Of a stretch of DNA of 64,000 nt, positions 48,766 through 57,597 are shown piece by piece; the stretch's first letter is position 1; each line of letters opens with the position of its first letter. Made by a program: the position numbers and the translations under genes. Origin of the DNA: SAR202 cluster bacterium (lineage in GTDB: Bacteria; Chloroflexota; Dehalococcoidia; Lucifugimonadales; UBA2962). Where the stretch lies: NCBI GenBank assembly GCA_022447925.1, contig JAKUTS010000001.1, positions 1 through 64,000 on the forward strand, in the 5' to 3' direction. The notes below the pieces were generated by a model, which searched no databases, was not told the origin of the DNA, and was given only the letters and a program-made list of their open reading frames with translations.

Positions 48766-51051
48766 GTGACGACAACATATGAACCAAATAAAGTTTTATC
48801 CAACGAAGAATTTAAAGTTGTAGGAACAAGGCCAATAAGGCCTGATGGAGCGGATAAAGTTACTGGTAGAGCTCAATATGGAGCAGATTATAACCCAGCA
48901 GACTTACTATATGCCAAGGTATTAAGGAGCCCTCATGCTCATGCCAGGATAAAGTCTATCAATGTATCGAAAGCCGAATCTTTAAAAGGGGTACTAGCAG
49001 TTGTCACAGGAGCAGATACTATTGCTCCCAAAAAAGGGGAAAGCGCTGATTTTGGACTTGGCCCTCAGCCAATGAAATATCTTAGAGACAATGCTATCGC
49101 TACTGACAAGGTTCTGTATCAAGGACATGCGGTGGCAGCTGTAGCAGCTCAAGATGTTCATACTGCCGAAGAGGCGGTTAATTTGATTGAAGTTGAATAC
49201 GAAGTTCTTGAACCTGTTTTGACCGCTCCGGAAGCTATGGCAAAAACCGCGCCAATCCTGCATCCTGATTTGACTACGGATGAATTTGGCAATTCAAATG
49301 TAGCCGATCATTTTCAGCATAAGATGGGTGATATAGATAAAGGATTTGCTGAAGCAGATGTGATTGTAGAACGAGAGTTTGATACTGCAACTGTTCATCA
49401 AGGGTATATTGAGCCTTGCAACGTTACGGCTTTGTGGAACGATGATGATCGTATACATGTTTGGTTGAGTACTCAAGGTCCGTTTCAATATAGAGATGCA
49501 CTCGCTTTAGCTTTAGATATACCACAGTCACGAGTTAAGGTTACTCCAATGGAAATAGGAGGAGGATTTGGTGGTAAATTCCCTTTATATCATGAACTTG
49601 CGGCCGTATTGCTTTCTAGGAAAACTCGCCGTCCAGTTAAGATTGTAATGACGCGAGCTGAGGTGTTTGGTGGCACTGGCCCAACATCCGGTTCAAATGT
49701 GAAAGTTAAAATGGGTGCCACAAAAGATGGACGCATAGTCGCTGCTAAAACAGAGTTAAGGTTTGAGGCAGGTGCTTATCCAGGCTCACCTGTTGGAGCG
49801 GCTGGGATGACATCATTTGCCGCCTATGACATTCCTAATGTGATTGTAGATGGATACGATGTAGTTGTTAATAAGCCAAAGGCAGGAGCATATAGAGCTC
49901 CAGGAGCACCAAACGCTGCTTTTGGGATTGAACAAGTTATCGATGAGTTAAGTAAAGAAATCGGGGCTGACCCCGTAGAATTTAGGTTGCAGAATTGTGC
50001 TAAAGAGGGTACTCGACGCGCAGACGGCCCTATACATCCGAAAGTTGGCGGTATTGAGACTTTAGAAGCGTTAAGGGATCATGACCATTACCAGTCCCCT
50101 CTGACTCCGGCTAAAAATGGCGGAAAAGTAGGTAGAGGAGTTGCCTTCGGATTTTGGTTTAATGCAGGATTACAGTCCACAGCAACTATTAGTGTTAATG
50201 GTGATGGAACAGTTAATCTTGTTGAAGGTAGCCCCGATATTGGTGGCTCAAGAGCATCTATTTCTATGCAGGCAGCTGAGGTGCTCGGAATTTCTGCAGA
50301 TGATGTAAAGCCCAAAGTTGCAGATACTGACAGTATTGGATTTTCTTTCGGCACTGGTGGTAGTAGAACTACTTTCGCTACTGGGTGGGCAGCATATGAG
50401 GCAGCTAATGATGTAAAGTCGCAGTTGATTGAAAGAGCTGCAACTATATGGGGAGTAGACCCTGATTCTGTAGAGATGGAAGAAGGTGTTTTGCGCTCCA
50501 AAACCGATACGGAACTGAATATGAGCTTCAAGGATTTATCCGCTCAATTAAATGATACTGGCGGACCTATAATAGGACGCGGATCGGTAAATCCAGCAGG
50601 AGTAGGAGGCGCTTTTGCTGCAAATATTGTTGATACAGAGATTGATCCTGAAACAGGGAAAGTAGATATACTCAGATTCACAATGGTTCAAGATGCCGGT
50701 AAAGCTATACACCCAAGTTATGTAGAAGGACAAATGCAGGGTGCGAGCGTTCAAGGAATCGGATGGGCATTAAATGAAGAGTATTATTACTCGGAAAAAG
50801 GCACAATTGATAATTCCAGCTTTTTGGATTATAGAATGCCAACCAGTTTAGATCTTCCGATGATCGATACGGTTATAGTAGAGGTGGCCAATCCAGGACA
50901 TCCATATGGTGTTAGAGGTGTTGGTGAGGTGAGTTTAATCACGCCACAAGCAGGTATTGCTAACGCAATAACTGATGCAGTGGGGGCTAGGCTCGAATCA
51001 ATGCCGATGAAGCCAAGTGTGGTGCTTGATGCGATCAATAATCAGAGCTAG
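48766..51051 (+). CDS. Molybdenum hydroxylase large (Mo-binding) subunit, copy 2
   Basis: A 761-residue paralogue of copy 1, colinear throughout and starting with the same 'TTTYEPNKVLSN'. It keeps 'EIGGGFGGK', 'GAYRAPGAPNAAF' and 'GVRGVGEVS'. Differences lie mainly in 100-130 and in substrate-pocket loops (e.g. 'GPFQYRDALALALDIPQ' for 'GAFTVRAAVSEALAVPV'), as expected for a shifted substrate range. GTG 48766 is preceded by AAGGAGATTACAAA. A terminator-like hairpin follows at 51085, closing the operon. With only one M and one S subunit, both large subunits probably share them. Confidence 0.92.
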   Translation: MTTTYEPNKVLSNEEFKVVGTRPIRPDGADKVTGRAQYGADYNPADLLYAKVLRSPHAHARIKSINVSKAESLKGVLAVVTGADTIAPKKGESADFGLGPQPMKYLRDNAIATDKVLYQGHAVAAVAAQDVHTAEEAVNLIEVEYEVLEPVLTAPEAMAKTAPILHPDLTTDEFGNSNVADHFQHKMGDIDKGFAEADVIVEREFDTATVHQGYIEPCNVTALWNDDDRIHVWLSTQGPFQYRDALALALDIPQSRVKVTPMEIGGGFGGKFPLYHELAAVLLSRKTRRPVKIVMTRAEVFGGTGPTSGSNVKVKMGATKDGRIVAAKTELRFEAGAYPGSPVGAAGMTSFAAYDIPNVIVDGYDVVVNKPKAGAYRAPGAPNAAFGIEQVIDELSKEIGADPVEFRLQNCAKEGTRRADGPIHPKVGGIETLEALRDHDHYQSPLTPAKNGGKVGRGVAFGFWFNAGLQSTATISVNGDGTVNLVEGSPDIGGSRASISMQAAEVLGISADDVKPKVADTDSIGFSFGTGGSRTTFATGWAAYEAANDVKSQLIERAATIWGVDPDSVEMEEGVLRSKTDTELNMSFKDLSAQLNDTGGPIIGRGSVNPAGVGGAFAANIVDTEIDPETGKVDILRFTMVQDAGKAIHPSYVEGQMQGASVQGIGWALNEEYYYSEKGTIDNSSFLDYRMPTSLDLPMIDTVIVEVANPGHPYGVRGVGEVSLITPQAGIANAITDAVGARLESMPMKPSVVLDAINNQS
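50435..50540 (+). repeat. 106-bp tract identical to 47812-47917 (large-subunit copy 2)
   Basis: Second copy of the perfectly identical tract, in the same reading frame and the same protein position (residues about 557-592). It encodes the segment from 'AATIWGVDPDSVEMEE' to 'FKDLS'. Confidence 0.9.
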
Positions 51052-51084
51052 TAACTCTGATACGGTTTTTAGTTAAGTTAAGAT

Positions 51085-51124
51085 TTAAAGGATCAATTTA
51101 TAACGATTGATCCTTTAATTATTT
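51085..51124 (+). terminator. Hairpin terminator of the molybdenum hydroxylase operon
   Basis: TTAAAGGATCAAT (51085-51097) pairs with ATTGATCCTTTAA (51106-51118), 13 bp with an 8-base loop, followed by a T-rich TTATTTATG. It sits 33 bases after the stop of the second large subunit and before the aldolase gene. Confidence 0.65.
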
Positions 51125-51141
51125 ATGTAAGGTGATTAAAC

Positions 51142-52071
51142 ATGGGTGATAGTGTATTCAAAGGAGTAATAACTCCATTATTAACTCCAATTGATAAAGA
51201 AGAAAAAATAGATGAAAAATCATTAAGGAAACTTGTTAAATACCAATTATCTAATGGGGTACATGGTCTGTGGGCCTCAGGAACATCCTCTGAGTTTCCA
51301 GCGTTAAGAGAAGAAGAGCGTGTGAAGACTATTCAATTGGTAGTCGATGAGGTAAATGGGAAAGTCCCTGTAATCGGCAATGTTACGATGCCGAGTACCC
51401 GGCTCACAGTAGAATTGGCAAAACAAATTATAGGAAATGGCGTCTCAGCAATTGCTGCAACTCCTCCTTATTTTTTTTCCCATACTCAAACAGAAATAGC
51501 TGATCATTATAGGGCTATTCGACATTCAGTAGATGTGCCGCTCTGGATATACAATATACCAGTTATGCATAAAACACCGGTGGCGCCTTCTACGGTAGCA
51601 ACATTAGCTAGTGAGGGTGTCATATCTGGTATTAAGGATAGCTCTGGTACAGGAGAATTACTTACTGAGCTACATATATTGCGGGACAACATGGGTTTTG
51701 ATTTGTGCTCGACGCTAGGCACTTCAGTAAGGGTTGGTGTGGCGCTTGCTTTGGGGGCACAAGGAGTAGTTCCAGCTTTGGCTAATGTGATTCCTGGAAT
51801 ATTTGTTGATATATGGAATTCCAGCGAATCGTCCAATTTTGAAAAAATAAAATTGCTTAATGAAAAAGTGATGACTGCACTGCAAATTGGGGAGCTTAGA
51901 AAACCTCCTGAAAGCACACAAGGATCAATTTTTTCTGGATATAAAAAAGCCTTAGTTGAACTTGGAATCATTGAATTTGATTTCGTCACTAAGCCTCATA
52001 AAGCTTTAACAACGGATGAAGCTAAATCAATACCTTCAATACTGAGCAAGTTAAACACACCTAATGTTTAA
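51142..52071 (+). CDS. Dihydrodipicolinate synthase/N-acetylneuraminate lyase family aldolase
   Basis: A 309-residue class I (Schiff-base) TIM-barrel aldolase. The lysine is in 'GVISGIKDSSG', the assisting tyrosine in 'WIYNIPVMHKTP', and the carboxylate-binding loop reads 'ASGTSSEF' in place of GTTGE, so it is not a standard DapA. It may cleave or form 2-oxo acids such as 2-keto-3-deoxy sugars or other pyruvate adducts. AAGGTG lies 7 bases upstream of the ATG. It comes directly after the molybdenum hydroxylase operon's hairpin; a common role in sugar-acid or aromatic-acid catabolism is possible. Confidence 0.88.
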   Translation: MGDSVFKGVITPLLTPIDKEEKIDEKSLRKLVKYQLSNGVHGLWASGTSSEFPALREEERVKTIQLVVDEVNGKVPVIGNVTMPSTRLTVELAKQIIGNGVSAIAATPPYFFSHTQTEIADHYRAIRHSVDVPLWIYNIPVMHKTPVAPSTVATLASEGVISGIKDSSGTGELLTELHILRDNMGFDLCSTLGTSVRVGVALALGAQGVVPALANVIPGIFVDIWNSSESSNFEKIKLLNEKVMTALQIGELRKPPESTQGSIFSGYKKALVELGIIEFDFVTKPHKALTTDEAKSIPSILSKLNTPNV

Positions 52072-52103
52072 CTTCATAAAACCGGCAAAAACAGGATAAA
52101 CTG

Positions 52104-52132
52104 CATACATTTAGTGGCATAACCACTATAAT
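52104..52132 (+). promoter_or_regulatory. Candidate promoter with an operator-like inverted repeat
   Basis: TATAAT at 52127-52132 has a weak CATACA (52104-52109) 17 bp upstream. Between them TAGTGG-cataa-CCACTA (52112-52128) forms a 6-bp inverted repeat overlapping the -10. The arrangement fits a repressor site for the methyltransferase gene, starting about 45 bases downstream. Confidence 0.35.
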
Positions 52133-52177
52133 ATATATCTGTTTTAATGAACTCAATTCGTGGAGATTAAAATAATT

Positions 52178-52996
52178 ATGGCTGAAAAAGAATATACATT
52201 TACAAAATTCTCCAGCAATGCCTTTTACGAAAAAATCACCGATCGGCTTATTGAATTGGCTGAAATTCAAGATGGCGGACGCATTATTGATCTTGCGTGT
52301 GGAACAGGTTTGGTTACGAAAAGAATTATGGCTCATTTAAGTGATGCTAGAAACACAATGATTATTGGTGTCGATCATTCCGCGACTGCTCTTAGAGAAG
52401 CAGTTCTTGAACTCAAAGATGTTAAAGACTCCGCAGTTGTGTTTATGGAAAGTCAGGTTGAACAGTTAGGCGAAGCAATAAAGGAAAAAGTAGATGCAGT
52501 CTTCTACTGCAATGCAATTCATTATGTGCCAGATAAAGATGAACTGATTCAGGGAATAGCTAAAACTATTAAGCCTGGTGGAAAATTTGTTTTTAACACA
52601 TCTTTTTATGAAGGTCCCGTTTCCGATGACACCTTGGCTTTCTATAGAAAATGGATGTTTAAGGCGCATCGTATATTGAGTAGAGAACACGGTTTGCGAG
52701 CAAATAAATTAGATAAAGTTGAATCACGAATACAACTTAGCGCAGATGAGTATAAAAACCTTGTTGAACGTAATGGTTTCAAAATCCTGAAAGAAAAAGT
52801 AGATTCAGTAGAAGTGCCGCTCCAAGGGTGGGTGGATATATCTAAGTTTTCTGATTTCATTGAAGGAGCAATGCCTGGAGTTCCATTAGATAAGGCTAGT
52901 GATTCCTTGATCAAAGCAGCTAAAGAAACTTTTAAAGAGATGCAAATTACTTATACTACGCGCAATTGGCTTGATATAGTCGCAGTGAGAAACTGA
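52178..52996 (+). CDS. Class I SAM-dependent methyltransferase
   Basis: A 272-residue Rossmann-fold methyltransferase. Motif I is 'IIDLACGTGLVTKRI', then 'IIGVDHSATALREA' for the adenosine-binding acidic loop and 'DAVFYCNAIHYVPDK' for motif IV. The C-terminal 90 residues form an alpha-helical cap. ATG 52178 has a GGAGATT block eleven bases upstream; GTG 52160 is the alternative. Substrate unknown; the sequence resembles UbiE/small-molecule methylases. Confidence 0.84.
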   Translation: MAEKEYTFTKFSSNAFYEKITDRLIELAEIQDGGRIIDLACGTGLVTKRIMAHLSDARNTMIIGVDHSATALREAVLELKDVKDSAVVFMESQVEQLGEAIKEKVDAVFYCNAIHYVPDKDELIQGIAKTIKPGGKFVFNTSFYEGPVSDDTLAFYRKWMFKAHRILSREHGLRANKLDKVESRIQLSADEYKNLVERNGFKILKEKVDSVEVPLQGWVDISKFSDFIEGAMPGVPLDKASDSLIKAAKETFKEMQITYTTRNWLDIVAVRN

Positions 52997-53011
52997 ATTA
53001 ACTTCAAATGA

Positions 53012-54085
53012 TTAGCTATGGTCTGGCTTAATCAGTATCTTACAAGCTTTTCCATCTTTTAATAAATCGAATGCTTCCATAACTTTATCAAGTGTTAGAG
53101 TGTGGCTAATTAAGGGATTTAAGTCCACAAGCCCTGACTCCAACAACTCTCTTGTTTTATACCAAGTGTCGAATATTTCTCTACCATTTAAGGCAAGTAT
53201 TGTTATGTTTTTAAAAATAAGATCCTCTGCAATGTCTACCATAATAGGCTCTGGCGGAATTCCGAATAAATTAACATAACCCCCCTGTCTAACCCCTTTG
53301 AAAGCCGTGCTAATTGATGCTGGTGCTCCACTCATTTCTACTATGATGTCAATACCGTGTTTACTAGCTTTAGTTAACCACCCCACAGTGTCACCAGAAG
53401 CTGCATCAGATGGATTAAAAATTGCGTCGGCACCCATTTCTGAAGCTAAGGATAATCTATATTCGTTTGTATCTGTTGCAACAACTTTGGACGCGCCAGC
53501 AGCCTTTAATATTGCTATCGAAAACAAACCTATTGGACCACAACCAAGTACAGCGACAGTTTTATCTTTTGGATTATGCGCCAATGATGCTCGAACTGCC
53601 CCACCAAATGCTTCCTGCAAAGCAGCTATGTTAACAGGTATTTTAGATTGGTTTGTATGCCATAAAATCTTTTCTGGTACAGAAATATAGTTTGCAAAAC
53701 ATCCATCTCTATCCACGCCAATAATCTCTGTGCTTGGGCACATATGAGGAGAGTTAGACTCACATTGACGACATGAGCCACAGGTGATGTGGCTTTCGCA
53801 GGAAACGAAATCTCCAATTAAAGATGAATCAACATTAGCCCCAGTTGCTACTATCGTGCCGGCCATTTCATGCCCTAAGGTAATTGGCGCCTTTATCCTG
53901 TTATTACTCCAACTATCCCATTCCATTATATGAAGATCTGTCCCGCAAATGCTTGCTGTATCTACCCTAAGTAACACATCATTAGTTCCGAAGATGGGTA
54001 ATGGAATAGTTACAAGTTTAGCTCCAGGGCCATTTTGCAATTTTCTAAGGGCTGTCATTGTAGGTGGCAATGCAAATTGTTCCAT
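53012..54085 (-). CDS. tdh: Zinc-dependent dehydrogenase, L-threonine 3-dehydrogenase-like
   Basis: A 357-residue medium-chain dehydrogenase. Catalytic zinc: C47 ('SICGTDLHIMEWDSWS') and H72-E73 ('GHEMAG'). Structural zinc: C102, C105, C108, C116, with the same spacing as E. coli Tdh. 'CGTDLHIxxWDxWS' is typical of threonine dehydrogenase; the NAD site is 'AVLGCGPIGLFSIAIL'. It oxidises threonine to 2-amino-3-oxobutyrate, the substrate of Kbl, which is encoded at 21.6 kb. Other polyol dehydrogenases share the motifs, so Tdh is likely but not certain. CAGGA lies six bases before the ATG. Confidence 0.8.
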   Translation of the reverse strand: MEQFALPPTMTALRKLQNGPGAKLVTIPLPIFGTNDVLLRVDTASICGTDLHIMEWDSWSNNRIKAPITLGHEMAGTIVATGANVDSSLIGDFVSCESHITCGSCRQCESNSPHMCPSTEIIGVDRDGCFANYISVPEKILWHTNQSKIPVNIAALQEAFGGAVRASLAHNPKDKTVAVLGCGPIGLFSIAILKAAGASKVVATDTNEYRLSLASEMGADAIFNPSDAASGDTVGWLTKASKHGIDIIVEMSGAPASISTAFKGVRQGGYVNLFGIPPEPIMVDIAEDLIFKNITILALNGREIFDTWYKTRELLESGLVDLNPLISHTLTLDKVMEAFDLLKDGKACKILIKPDHS

Positions 54086-54121
54086 AGTTATCCTGTAAAT
54101 TAGATTATTGAAATTTAAAAC

Positions 54122-55630
54122 TTATTGGTTGGATCTAAGTTGAGGGAATAGTATAACTTCCCTTATTGATGGTTCATTTAATAAGATCATTGTAAGTCTA
54201 TCAATTCCCATTCCAAGTCCGGCTGTAGGGGGCATGCCTTGCTCAATAGCAACAAGAAAATCCTCGTCCAGTCGATCATAGTCATCTTCATTTTTTGATT
54301 CGGAAGAGGTTCTCATAGATTCTTGGTATTCAAATCTTTCTCTTTGGTCTATAGGATCATTCAATTCAGTGAAGGAATTACATATTTCCATGCCGCCGAT
54401 AAATCCTTCAAATCGTTCGACTATACGTTCGTCAATCCGGCTTTTCTTTGCCAAAGGAGACATTTCCACTGGGTAATCTATCAAGAAGGACGGACGGACT
54501 AGCTTTGGTTCGACGGTATCTGAAATTAGCTTATCAAGTAATCCGGACCAACTGGTTTGCTGAGATGAATCAAGGCCCAATTTATTCATTTGGGCTTTTA
54601 ACGAATCTAAATCTCCGCATTCAATGAAATCCACCCCTGCGTGTTCAATTAATTGTTCTCTTAAACTTAAGCGAGGCCATGGTTTAGATAAATCCACATC
54701 TTCTTCGTTAATTGCAATGATAGTTGTCTTTAGCACTTCTCTGGAAATATGGGCAATCATATTTTCGACCATTTCCATCATATCGTTATAATCAGCAAGA
54801 GCTTCATAGCATTCCAGCATAGTAAATTCTGGGTTGTGATTTAAATCAACACCCTCATTTCGGAATACTTTTCCGATTTCATATACTTTTTCTAGGCCAC
54901 CTACAACTAATCGCTTTAAATACAATTCTGTCGCAATTCTCATATATAGGTCTCGGTGTAATTGATTATGATGTGTTACAAAGGGCCTAGCCATAGCACC
55001 TGCAGCTACAGGTACCAATACTGGTGTTTCCACTTCAATAAAACCGGTATTGTCTAAATAGCGTCTCATTGAAGAAACTATCTGTGGTCTTGCCATCGCC
55101 GCTTTTCGCGCTTGATTATTAGCAATTAGGTCTAAATGTCTATGACGAAACCTGATTTCAGTGTCGGTCAATCCATGCCATTTTTCGGGTAGTGGACGAA
55201 GTGATTTGCATAAAATAGCAATATTATTAGCTTCAACGGAAGGCTCGCCACGTCTTGTTCTAATTACTGTGCCATTTGTACCAATCCAGTCTCCAATATC
55301 CAAATCACTAATTAACTCATATTCTGATCCCAGTAAGTTTTTTCTAAGTAATATTTGTATTTGCCCCGATATATCTTGTATGTCCACAAAAGTCACTTTG
55401 CCCATATCTCTAACGTTCATTAATCGACCAGCAATTGAAACATCTGGCTTGCTGGATGTTTTCTTATCGGATTCAATTTCCTTTAGAAGGTTAATTGCTT
55501 CCAAAGTTGTATGAGATCGCTTGTAATTATGGGGATATGGATTTATTCCCTTTTGTTTTAACCTATCTAGTTTCTGTTTTCTAACCTCAAAAAGGCTGTT
55601 GCTAGATACGTTTTCTTCGTTAGTTTTCAT
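54122..55630 (-). CDS. lysS: Lysyl-tRNA synthetase, class II
   Basis: A 502-residue class II aminoacyl-tRNA synthetase. An OB-fold anticodon-binding domain covers about 50-170 ('SIAGRLMNVRDMGKVTFVDIQ'), then come motif 1 ('FIEVETPVLV'), motif 2 ('KVFRNEGVDLNHNPEFTMLE') and motif 3 ('GLGMGIDRLTMILLN'). The 'RHRHLDLI' segment after the OB domain is typical of LysS. Length is standard. It is followed by the tdh-like gene after 36 bases and divergent from rsmD. Confidence 0.96.
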   Translation of the reverse strand: MKTNEENVSSNSLFEVRKQKLDRLKQKGINPYPHNYKRSHTTLEAINLLKEIESDKKTSSKPDVSIAGRLMNVRDMGKVTFVDIQDISGQIQILLRKNLLGSEYELISDLDIGDWIGTNGTVIRTRRGEPSVEANNIAILCKSLRPLPEKWHGLTDTEIRFRHRHLDLIANNQARKAAMARPQIVSSMRRYLDNTGFIEVETPVLVPVAAGAMARPFVTHHNQLHRDLYMRIATELYLKRLVVGGLEKVYEIGKVFRNEGVDLNHNPEFTMLECYEALADYNDMMEMVENMIAHISREVLKTTIIAINEEDVDLSKPWPRLSLREQLIEHAGVDFIECGDLDSLKAQMNKLGLDSSQQTSWSGLLDKLISDTVEPKLVRPSFLIDYPVEMSPLAKKSRIDERIVERFEGFIGGMEICNSFTELNDPIDQRERFEYQESMRTSSESKNEDDYDRLDEDFLVAIEQGMPPTAGLGMGIDRLTMILLNEPSIREVILFPQLRSNQ

Positions 55631-55898
55631 TATTGATTTTGTAAGTTATCTGCTTAGTTAATTTTTTCAACTTAAATAGTAAATAAAAAGATCGAGCCAG
55701 GACTATTAAAGACGCAAATTAAGTTTGATTCTAAATTGTATCTGACGATACTGCAGCCTGCAAAAACAAAGTTTCGACTTTGTCTAAAATTTGTACAAAA
55801 ACTACTTTAAACACCGATACCTCACTGCTAGTATCCACATTTAGTTGACTAAGTGCTGATAAAAATCTAAACATATGAGTGTCAACTGAAAAATTCTT

Positions 55899-56483
55899 AT
55901 GGGTACCCAGATATCTGGAGGGAAACATAGAGGTCGAAGGCTTCATTCTATATCAGCGGATATTAGGCCGACCTCCCAAAAGCTTAGACTAGCTATTTTC
56001 TCCATTTTGTCATTTTTACCGGACTCCCCAAGAGTTTTGGATTTATATGCTGGCTCAGGAGCATTTGGACTTGAAGCATTAAGTAGAGGGGCTGCTCACG
56101 CAGACTTTGTGGAGGTCAATGCAAAGCTTTGCAAAATTATAGATATGAATATCAAATTGCTCGGATACCAAGACCGGGCAAAAGTGATAAAGGCGAAGGT
56201 GGAAAAATCCTTCGATACTTTATTGACACAATACGAGGACAATTTCGGTGGCCACGATGGAGGATATGATCTGGTGTTTTTGGATCCACCATATATAAAG
56301 AATCCATGGGAAGAGGTTTTATCAAATCCTATTTGGGATGTATTGATGAAGCCTTCTGGAGTTTTGATAGCTGAGCATAGTACAGATATGATTCTAAAAG
56401 ATAACTATAACAAATTGATTTCTAGGCAGAATCGAAATTATGGTGATTCATCTATCACCATTTTTGAATTATCGGCGAATTAA
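55899..56483 (+). CDS. rsmD: 16S rRNA (guanine(966)-N2)-methyltransferase RsmD
   Basis: A 194-residue methyltransferase for the small ribosomal subunit. It starts with the family's 'GGKHRGRRLHSI', has motif I 'VLDLYAGSGAFGLEALSRGA' and the catalytic 'VFLDPPYIKNPW'. It is followed after two bases by coaD, the widespread rsmD-coaD order. A 268-base gap separates it from divergent lysS, with no gene in it. Confidence 0.93.
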   Translation: MGTQISGGKHRGRRLHSISADIRPTSQKLRLAIFSILSFLPDSPRVLDLYAGSGAFGLEALSRGAAHADFVEVNAKLCKIIDMNIKLLGYQDRAKVIKAKVEKSFDTLLTQYEDNFGGHDGGYDLVFLDPPYIKNPWEEVLSNPIWDVLMKPSGVLIAEHSTDMILKDNYNKLISRQNRNYGDSSITIFELSAN

Positions 56484-56485
56484 TA

Positions 56486-56968
56486 ATGGTAACAGCAATA
56501 TATCCAGGCACATTTGATCCCGTACACAACGGTCATGTAGATGTGGCAGGTAGAGCATCTAAGCTTTTCGACAAATTAATTATTGGGGTTTATGACAGTC
56601 CTCCAAAGAACTTACTATTTAATACTGAAGAACGTGTTGAAATGTTCAGCAAGTCTGTGGTGAATAAGAAGAATGTAGAAGTGGTTCCTTTTAGCGGCCT
56701 AGCTGTTGATTTCGCAATTAAAGTTAATGCTGGTTTTATTTTAAGAGGGTTAAGGGCCGGTATTGATTTTGAGGTTGAATTTGAAATGGCTCATATGTGG
56801 CGCAATTTGTTTCCCAATATTGATGTGGTGTGTGTTATGAGCGCCCTAGAACACCAATTTATACATTCATCGAGAATAAAGGAAGTAGCACAGCTAGGGG
56901 GAAATGTTGAAAAATTAGTTCCGCCGGGAGTTTCTGATCTAATTTCTGAAAAGCTTAATCAAAAATAA
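56486..56968 (+). CDS. coaD: Phosphopantetheine adenylyltransferase
   Basis: A 160-residue nucleotidyltransferase making dephospho-CoA from phosphopantetheine and ATP. The signature T/HxGH is 'TFDPVHNGH' (H14, H17), 'LRGLRAGIDFEVEFEMAHMWR' is the substrate helix, and 'IHSSRIKEVAQLGG' the ATP loop. Standard length. It lies in the rsmD-coaD operon with a coiled-coil gene downstream. Confidence 0.97.
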   Translation: MVTAIYPGTFDPVHNGHVDVAGRASKLFDKLIIGVYDSPPKNLLFNTEERVEMFSKSVVNKKNVEVVPFSGLAVDFAIKVNAGFILRGLRAGIDFEVEFEMAHMWRNLFPNIDVVCVMSALEHQFIHSSRIKEVAQLGGNVEKLVPPGVSDLISEKLNQK

Positions 56969-56978
56969 GGAGAGTAGA

Positions 56979-57584
56979 ATGCAAAGCGATATGAAGAATA
57001 TACTAGCCGAATTGGCATCAAGTATTGAAAGTGCCAGTAAGGTTCCAGGAATTGGTAATAAAGCAATGGTTGATATTAAGAAATTAAAATCGATTCATGA
57101 TGCTTTGAACCAATCAATGCCCGAGGAGATTTTAGAAGCATCTGAAATTATTAAACAAAAAGAAAGCATAATTAACCAAGCCTACTTAGAAGCCAAGAGA
57201 ACCAAAGAGATAGCCCAACAAGAGTCTGCTTCTATTAATGATAAGGCTCGGGCAGATTATGATGAGAAGGTTGGTGATAATGAGATCACAAGAGGCGCAC
57301 AATTAAAATCTGAGGAGATTATATCCGAAGCTAATACCAAAGCTGCTGATATTGTTCAACAAGGCCAAGGCGAAGCAGATCAAATTGTAGATAAAGCACA
57401 AACTGAAGCCACTCAAAGAAAAGATGGTGCCGACCAATATTCTAAAGAGGTTTTATTCAATATCGAAGAACGACTATCTCAAGTTCTAGGCCAGGTTAGA
57501 CGAGGTATTGATGCTTTGGGTGATGAAAACCAGCCAGAAGAACGGGTACAAGTTTCTGTTAATGGCACATCTAATAATCAATAG
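56979..57584 (+). CDS. Coiled-coil protein (DivIVA/ATP-synthase-b-like helix)
   Basis: A 201-residue, almost wholly helical protein rich in Ala, Glu, Lys and Gln, for instance 'EASEIIKQKESIINQAY' and 'AADIVQQGQGEADQIV'. Heptad spacing suggests a coiled coil similar to DivIVA or ATP-synthase b-type stalks; there is no membrane segment or DivIVA N-terminal motif. A Chloroflexota gene of this kind often follows coaD. AAGGAGAG lies upstream of the ATG. Role unknown; a scaffold for division or the envelope is possible. Confidence 0.65.
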   Translation: MQSDMKNILAELASSIESASKVPGIGNKAMVDIKKLKSIHDALNQSMPEEILEASEIIKQKESIINQAYLEAKRTKEIAQQESASINDKARADYDEKVGDNEITRGAQLKSEEIISEANTKAADIVQQGQGEADQIVDKAQTEATQRKDGADQYSKEVLFNIEERLSQVLGQVRRGIDALGDENQPEERVQVSVNGTSNNQ

Positions 57585-57597
57585 GTTTTAGATTAGT

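Noticed and set aside
50088-50531. 147-codon minus-strand frame in the second large subunit; likewise 51507-51989
   Set aside because: Mirror frames of conserved genes on the other strand; no family features.
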